Position numbers and translations under genes: made by a program
Source: Uranotaenia lowii
Lineage: Eukaryota > Arthropoda > Insecta > Diptera > Culicidae
Length of the DNA stretch: 64,000 nt
NCBI RefSeq assembly: GCF_029784155.1
Contig: NC_073691.1
Location: 143,500,461-143,564,460, forward strand
Direction of reading: 5' to 3'
Part shown: positions 59,885-64,000 of the stretch, piece after piece
Layout: every line of letters begins with the position of its first letter
How positions within the stretch are numbered: position 1 is the first letter of the stretch
Notes under the pieces: model-generated
Databases searched by the model: none
Seen by the model: the letters and a program-made list of their open reading frames with translations, nothing else
Told to the model about the DNA's origin: nothing

Positions 59885-61558
59885 AATTTTCTCGATTGTT
59901 TGATTTTGTGCAATGTAGATTGATACAAGTTTGTTGCAAGCCAGCATTAGTTCATTTTTTTTCCAATGTATTGAAAATTTGAATCAATTTTTATTTTGAA
60001 TCCCCCCCTCCCCCTCCTTCCTCGTGATGTTTCAACTCCTAATGACAAAAGATAGATTTCAAATTTGTACCAGCCGTATAAAAAAGATGGCACCTGCTTG
60101 ACTTGAAAATTTGGTAACTCATTTCATCATTTGAGCAATGTTAGGCACTTTTTCAAAATAAGTGCTTAATCTGGGCAAATATATGTAGAAAAATTATTTT
60201 AAGCATTTATAGCCACTGTTTTAAATACTGATTATGACACGATGTTATATTTTGTTTTCATTGAAGTAAGAAATTAACATTCCAGGGGAAAGCCAAAAAT
60301 GCAGGAATGCAGACAAATGTTTGCAGTGTTTCTTACTATCAGATAAAAACTCATGTTTTTTTTATCTCGGAAATTTGAACAAAAGTCATCGATTTGAACA
60401 CATGCAAAATTTTCAGAAAAAGATATGAAAAATTCGCAAAAAAATCTGAAGACTTCAGATCTAACAACTTAAAGTGAATTGAGAGAATATTTTCAGATAA
60501 TAGTATTACATACATCAAATCAATCTCTTAAAATGGTTGAAAACAAAGTTGATTTTAAGATTTTGAAATCTTATTTTTCCTTTTTATCAAAAAAAAAAAA
60601 AAAAAAAACAATGAAAGACATAAGGTTAAGTTCGTGTACTTTTGAGAAAAACGAAGAATCTAGAACTTTAGCTTGAAAACTTAAATTCGACCACATTTTT
60701 ACATAATTAGTGCTTCCAAAAACACTCATTTATGCAATCAAGCATAAACAAAAGGTTGGATTTTTTTTAAATTTTATATCTGACACTTTACCATGCTTGT
60801 GATTGTGATTGTAAAGTTTTACAATCAACCAAATGTAAAAAGTATGAAAACCTTCAGAAATCATAAAAAAGGATGAAAGATTTTCAACAAAGATTTTTGA
60901 TTTTGAAATCCAGGTGAATTATTTAAAATTTGAGCTTGAATGTAAGAGGTTAATTTAATTTTTTTCCTGGTCTCTAATGTTTGTTAATAAAGTGTTCAAA
61001 CTCACTAAGCTCGAAATAAAAATAAACAAATTTTCAAGAAAGGCGGGAGACATTTTTTCCAGAATAAAACTCTACAAATACTCATAACTTCAGATAATCC
61101 TGATATATTTCATGTAAAATACTAATTTTCCAATGTAAATAAACCGTTTTGAACATTTAAACACTCTACAGTCAATAACTAAGCTCGTAGAATATTTTTT
61201 CTGGTCTTAGTACAATCAGTGGTGAGAAGTTTTATTAGTTTTTCAAATGAAATAATAATCATTCTGTTTGTGACATTCCAACTCTTTTCTCTCAATTTGT
61301 ATATCTTTGATGTATTCTACGAAATTGTAGCCAGAGAAATTTCCTATTAAATTACATTAATGACATATGATGTTCGATTTACGTTAAAGGTAAGACGAGC
61401 GTTTTCACAGTGATTAGTATGATTTTGTCTTTGAAAAAACCGTTGAGAATATTTTAAATTTGCGCTCAAATGAAAGGGGAAGGTCCCAACTTTCGAATGG
61501 TACAAAAATCAGCGATGCTTATTTTCGAAAAATAAAGTTTTTTCCCAGAGACACCATG

Positions 61559-62421
61559 ACTGTCATCAAGAAGAAAGTTTAAACAATTATTTTATTGCAT
61601 TCAAAATTTTTAAATCCTGCAAAATGGTTTGATGTTTGCTTTACAAGATATCTAAAATTCAATCTTGCTTTAAACTTTAAAAAAAATCGTGAAAACTGCT
61701 GGACTTTACAAAAAGGGGTAAAGGAAACAAACGGAATTTATCTATAACTTTTTTAGCAGAAGTTTGAAGTACTTGGGGTTATGAGGAAAGATGATAATCA
61801 GTTTAAAACTTCTATTTAAAATTTTTAAGGTTTTGCTAAAAAATGCAGACATTTTTTAAATGATTTCTACTTATTTTTAAGAGTTATTCAAAAAAAAACT
61901 CATAGAAAAAAAAAATAATTGAATATTGGAATTCAGTGCTTTCGAATTAATTATAATAAGTTTTAAATGCTTTGCACCTTGGGCATTGAGAAGAACAGGA
62001 CAAAATATTCATTAGAAATTTCATGAAAAATATTTAATTTACTTAAGCATAAAATTTTTAATGACATAAACGATTTATTAATAATCAACGATATTAGTAA
62101 CAAAGTAATGGATGGTAGGTTTTAGATTTTTTTAAGATTTGACTATTGTCACATGGCTTATAACTTGTTGATGTGTCAAATAATAATAATTATTTGATGC
62201 ATGAATTTCGAAGTTAGAATGGTTGGTTCGAAATTCTGAACTTACTTTGAAACACTTCTTAATAAAAACCCATTGATAAGGTTGGATTTTTGTGTGTCAA
62301 GATTTGAGTTTGAATACAAAAGGTTTATTGAATCTCAAATCTAAATTTACAATAAAAAATATGTTTAAATTCGTGTCTTAAAATGAAATGTCTTTGGTCA
62401 AGAGTGATGAAGGAAAAACTT
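61559..62421. other. No gene recognised
   Basis: AT-rich sequence with no open frame of note. Confidence 0.5.
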
Positions 62422-62592
62422 CCGCCGGAGGCGAGCCAATTTTCTGCCATGCTTGTTTAAACTTATTTTTGAACATCTTTTGGGATATGAAAATCTTCGG
62501 ATACTACAGTAAAATCATTTCATGATCTGAAAATTTTACTTACAAAAAATTTCCAACCCCTAAAACTCCCCCCGTTCACACGGCCTTGATTG
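62422..62592 (+). repeat. Dispersed repeat, copy 2 (CCGCCGGAGGCGAG...CACGGCCTTG)
   Basis: Same start, CCCCTAAA segment and end as 8187-8372, with a different middle. Non-coding. Confidence 0.6.
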
Positions 62593-62685
62593 GGGTATAG
62601 TCTGATTTGTGGGTTCAGCTTTCAGTGTGGATGGGGTTTTGAGACATTTTGCTTTTCCAAGGGATACCAAAAACGACAAGTTCAC

Positions 62686-63510
62686 GTAGGTATTTTTTTA
62701 AAAAAAATTTTCATCAGGATAAGTTTCGTACTTCTAATAGTGCTAATTTTTCAGAAAAAAAAATCTTTTTATCATCTCTGCAGAAATATAAAAAAAAATC
62801 ACTGGGTAATCAAACGACGAAAATCGGGTAACTGAAATGAAGGGAGAAAATTCGTCAATGATCACACAAATTGTTCAGCCAATGATTCAATTTGTGGTAA
62901 TTTGTGGCAATTTGTTAAAGAAAATTAGAAGGTTTGAGTTCAAATGAGAGAAAACAGTGCTCAGAGAGAGTGAAAATGTGCTTATTGTTACAAACTGTGA
63001 AACAGTTGTTGAATTTTGATCATTACCACTCCAAATGCAAAGAATTCCCTTTGATTTCAATCCCTTGAAAAAAATATTATAATTTTTGAGCATCGGAAAA
63101 TATGCTCTTTTGATCGTTAAATCAGCTCGATCTAGAATATATTCGCTGAAACACGATGTACACATTGTTTCTCAATTTTCACCATCATTAAATTTTTTAT
63201 TTTTCACTATAATCAATTTTAAAATGCGTTTTTACTTTAACTTGTTGACTCAGGGCGAACAGAGCACCATTGATCGGGACACGATGAGCATCTTCTGCCG
63301 TACAATCTAGCAGCTGATTAAACTCGATAGACTTTATCGAGTTTTTAATAACTTTAACTGAATTATAGAGCTACAACTTGACTAGTTTATATCTGACGAT
63401 TTGGCCTATTGGCAAGTAGTATCATCCACCAATCAAAGCTCTAGAAACGTTAGGTATGAATGTGTGTAAATTGTTTGTTTTCTACAAACAGAATTTTGAT
63501 GGATCTACGA
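62686..63510. mobile_element. GGGGAGATG-family MITE, copy 2, truncated and interrupted
   Basis: Matches 37400-38070 in order: TTTTCATCAGGATAAGTTTCGTACTTC (in parts), ATGTACACATTGTTTCTCAATTTT (in parts), TTGACTCAGGGC, GAGCATCTTCTGCCGTA and GGATCTACGACTC. The terminal GGGGAGATG ends are missing. A ~240-bp foreign repeat (62836-63068) sits inside, and the tRNA-like part of copy 1 is deleted. Confidence 0.75.
62836..63068. repeat. Dispersed ~240-bp repeat, copy 2, inserted in a MITE
   Basis: Homologous to 54524-54765 and absent from the corresponding site in 37342-38385 (between the parts ending near 37530 and resuming near 37540). That makes it an insertion and helps define its ends. No clear inverted ends or duplication were recognised. 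Confidence 0.7.
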
Positions 63511-64000
63511 CTCGCCGTGTAGTGCAAAATGCATTGATATAATTAACAAAAACAAAAATTTCTAAAAGTATACGGAATCTAAAATCAGAGTGATTTATTT
63601 TTTCCAAAGTGTAATTATGAAAAATTTCAATTTTAAACTTTTTTTTTTCATTTATTTAAAAAAAGTTTTTTTCGAAAAAGTGTAAAATCAAGATTTTTTG
63701 GTGTAAATTTCGTTGTAAACAGAAGCTCCAAAAAAATGATATTTTGATCCACTGATGTAAACAGTAAATCAATTATCACGATTTGCACATAATTTTTCCT
63801 GAGAATTCAAATATTGTATTTTTTGACTTAGATGTGTTAAGATTCCTTTAACAAATATTGATTTAGAAGTTTTCTGAAAAAAAAATTTTTTTTTGAAGTT
63901 TTTTTTTCGTATTTATTTAAACACATTTGAGCTTAAATTTGATAAATATGTAGTTCTTAAAAAAAGTGTATTATGTTTGCAAATTTAAAAAAAAAAGTTG
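63511..64000. other. No gene recognised
   Basis: Very AT-rich with long T and A runs; no open frame of note. Confidence 0.6.

Larger units (their letters stand above)
58570..61558. mobile_element. 3-kb fold-back element with ~0.6-kb inverted arms
   Basis: The left arm (58570-59165) and right arm (about 60960-61558) are diverged inverted repeats. Landmarks: CACGGTGTCTCT / AGAGACACCATG; AAAATAAGCATCGCT / AGCGATGCTTATTTTCG; CTAATCACTGTGAAAACGCT / AGCGTTTTCACAGTGATTAG; ACTTCTCACCACTGATT / AATCAGTGGTGAGAAG; GAGCTTAGTTATTGA / TCAATAACTAAGCTC. No transposase is visible. The interior received a LINE at 59322. I found no clear target duplication. The superfamily is unknown. Confidence 0.82.

Overview
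This is a eukaryotic, AT-rich, repeat-dominated window, most likely from a mosquito or a close dipteran relative. The clues are a mariner-type element whose transposase has a D37E catalytic spacing (a family described from mosquitoes), a full-length Jockey-clade LINE with a Juan-like layout, RTE-type LINE debris, tRNA-derived SINEs, and many small TA-, TTAA- or 8-bp-flanked non-autonomous DNA transposons. I found no convincing host protein-coding gene, no functional rRNA or tRNA gene and no CRISPR array. Bacterial-style operons and ribosome binding sites do not apply here.

Layout, left half. Positions 1-5.3 kb hold a (CA)n microsatellite, a ~150-bp-period tandem repeat ending in a pure (CAGA)35 tract, and a decayed mariner (2656-3951). 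Positions 5.36-7.2 kb are a ~190-copy minisatellite of a 9-bp unit. From 7.4 to 22.8 kb there are two copies of one hAT-like element, the second carrying a nested insertion; another hAT-like element; a 2.4-kb head-to-head palindrome of the CAGA-tailed repeat; two fold-back structures; and a TIR element that contains a reverse-strand LINE with an almost intact reverse transcriptase ORF. From 22.9 to 28.7 kb lie gutted RTE-type LINEs and a copia-type gag remnant. Positions 28790-33297 are a complete Jockey LINE with an 11-bp target-site duplication, an intact 885-codon ORF2 and a frameshifted ORF1.

Layout, right half. Positions 33.3-43.9 kb have no recognisable gene, but hold a tRNA-derived SINE-like unit, two related TA-flanked MITEs starting GGGGA, a 1.1-kb palindrome, and a decayed GATC-rich simple repeat. 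A ~143-bp-period tandem repeat lies at 44-45 kb. Position 45904 starts a 1.6-kb hAT element with an exact 8-bp duplication. Positions 47.6-53.6 kb are a Russian doll: CAGA-tailed repeat > hAT (47789-52286) > pogo-like TIR element (48524-51902) > probable solo LTR (48636-50614) plus a separate MITE (50779-51652). The same host repeat also took a SINE and a hAT fragment. Further right are a piggyBac-type MITE, a near-perfect 220-bp hairpin, a 3-kb fold-back element with ~0.6-kb inverted arms that received a young 5'-truncated LINE, and second copies of repeats seen earlier.

The 'genes' here are selfish: LINE ORF2 proteins (endonuclease plus reverse transcriptase) can copy their own RNA and SINE RNA, while the DNA elements lack usable transposase and depend on autonomous relatives elsewhere. 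The value of the window is the readable insertion order and the number of long inverted repeats that could give double-stranded RNA. I see no clear sign of a new enzymatic system.
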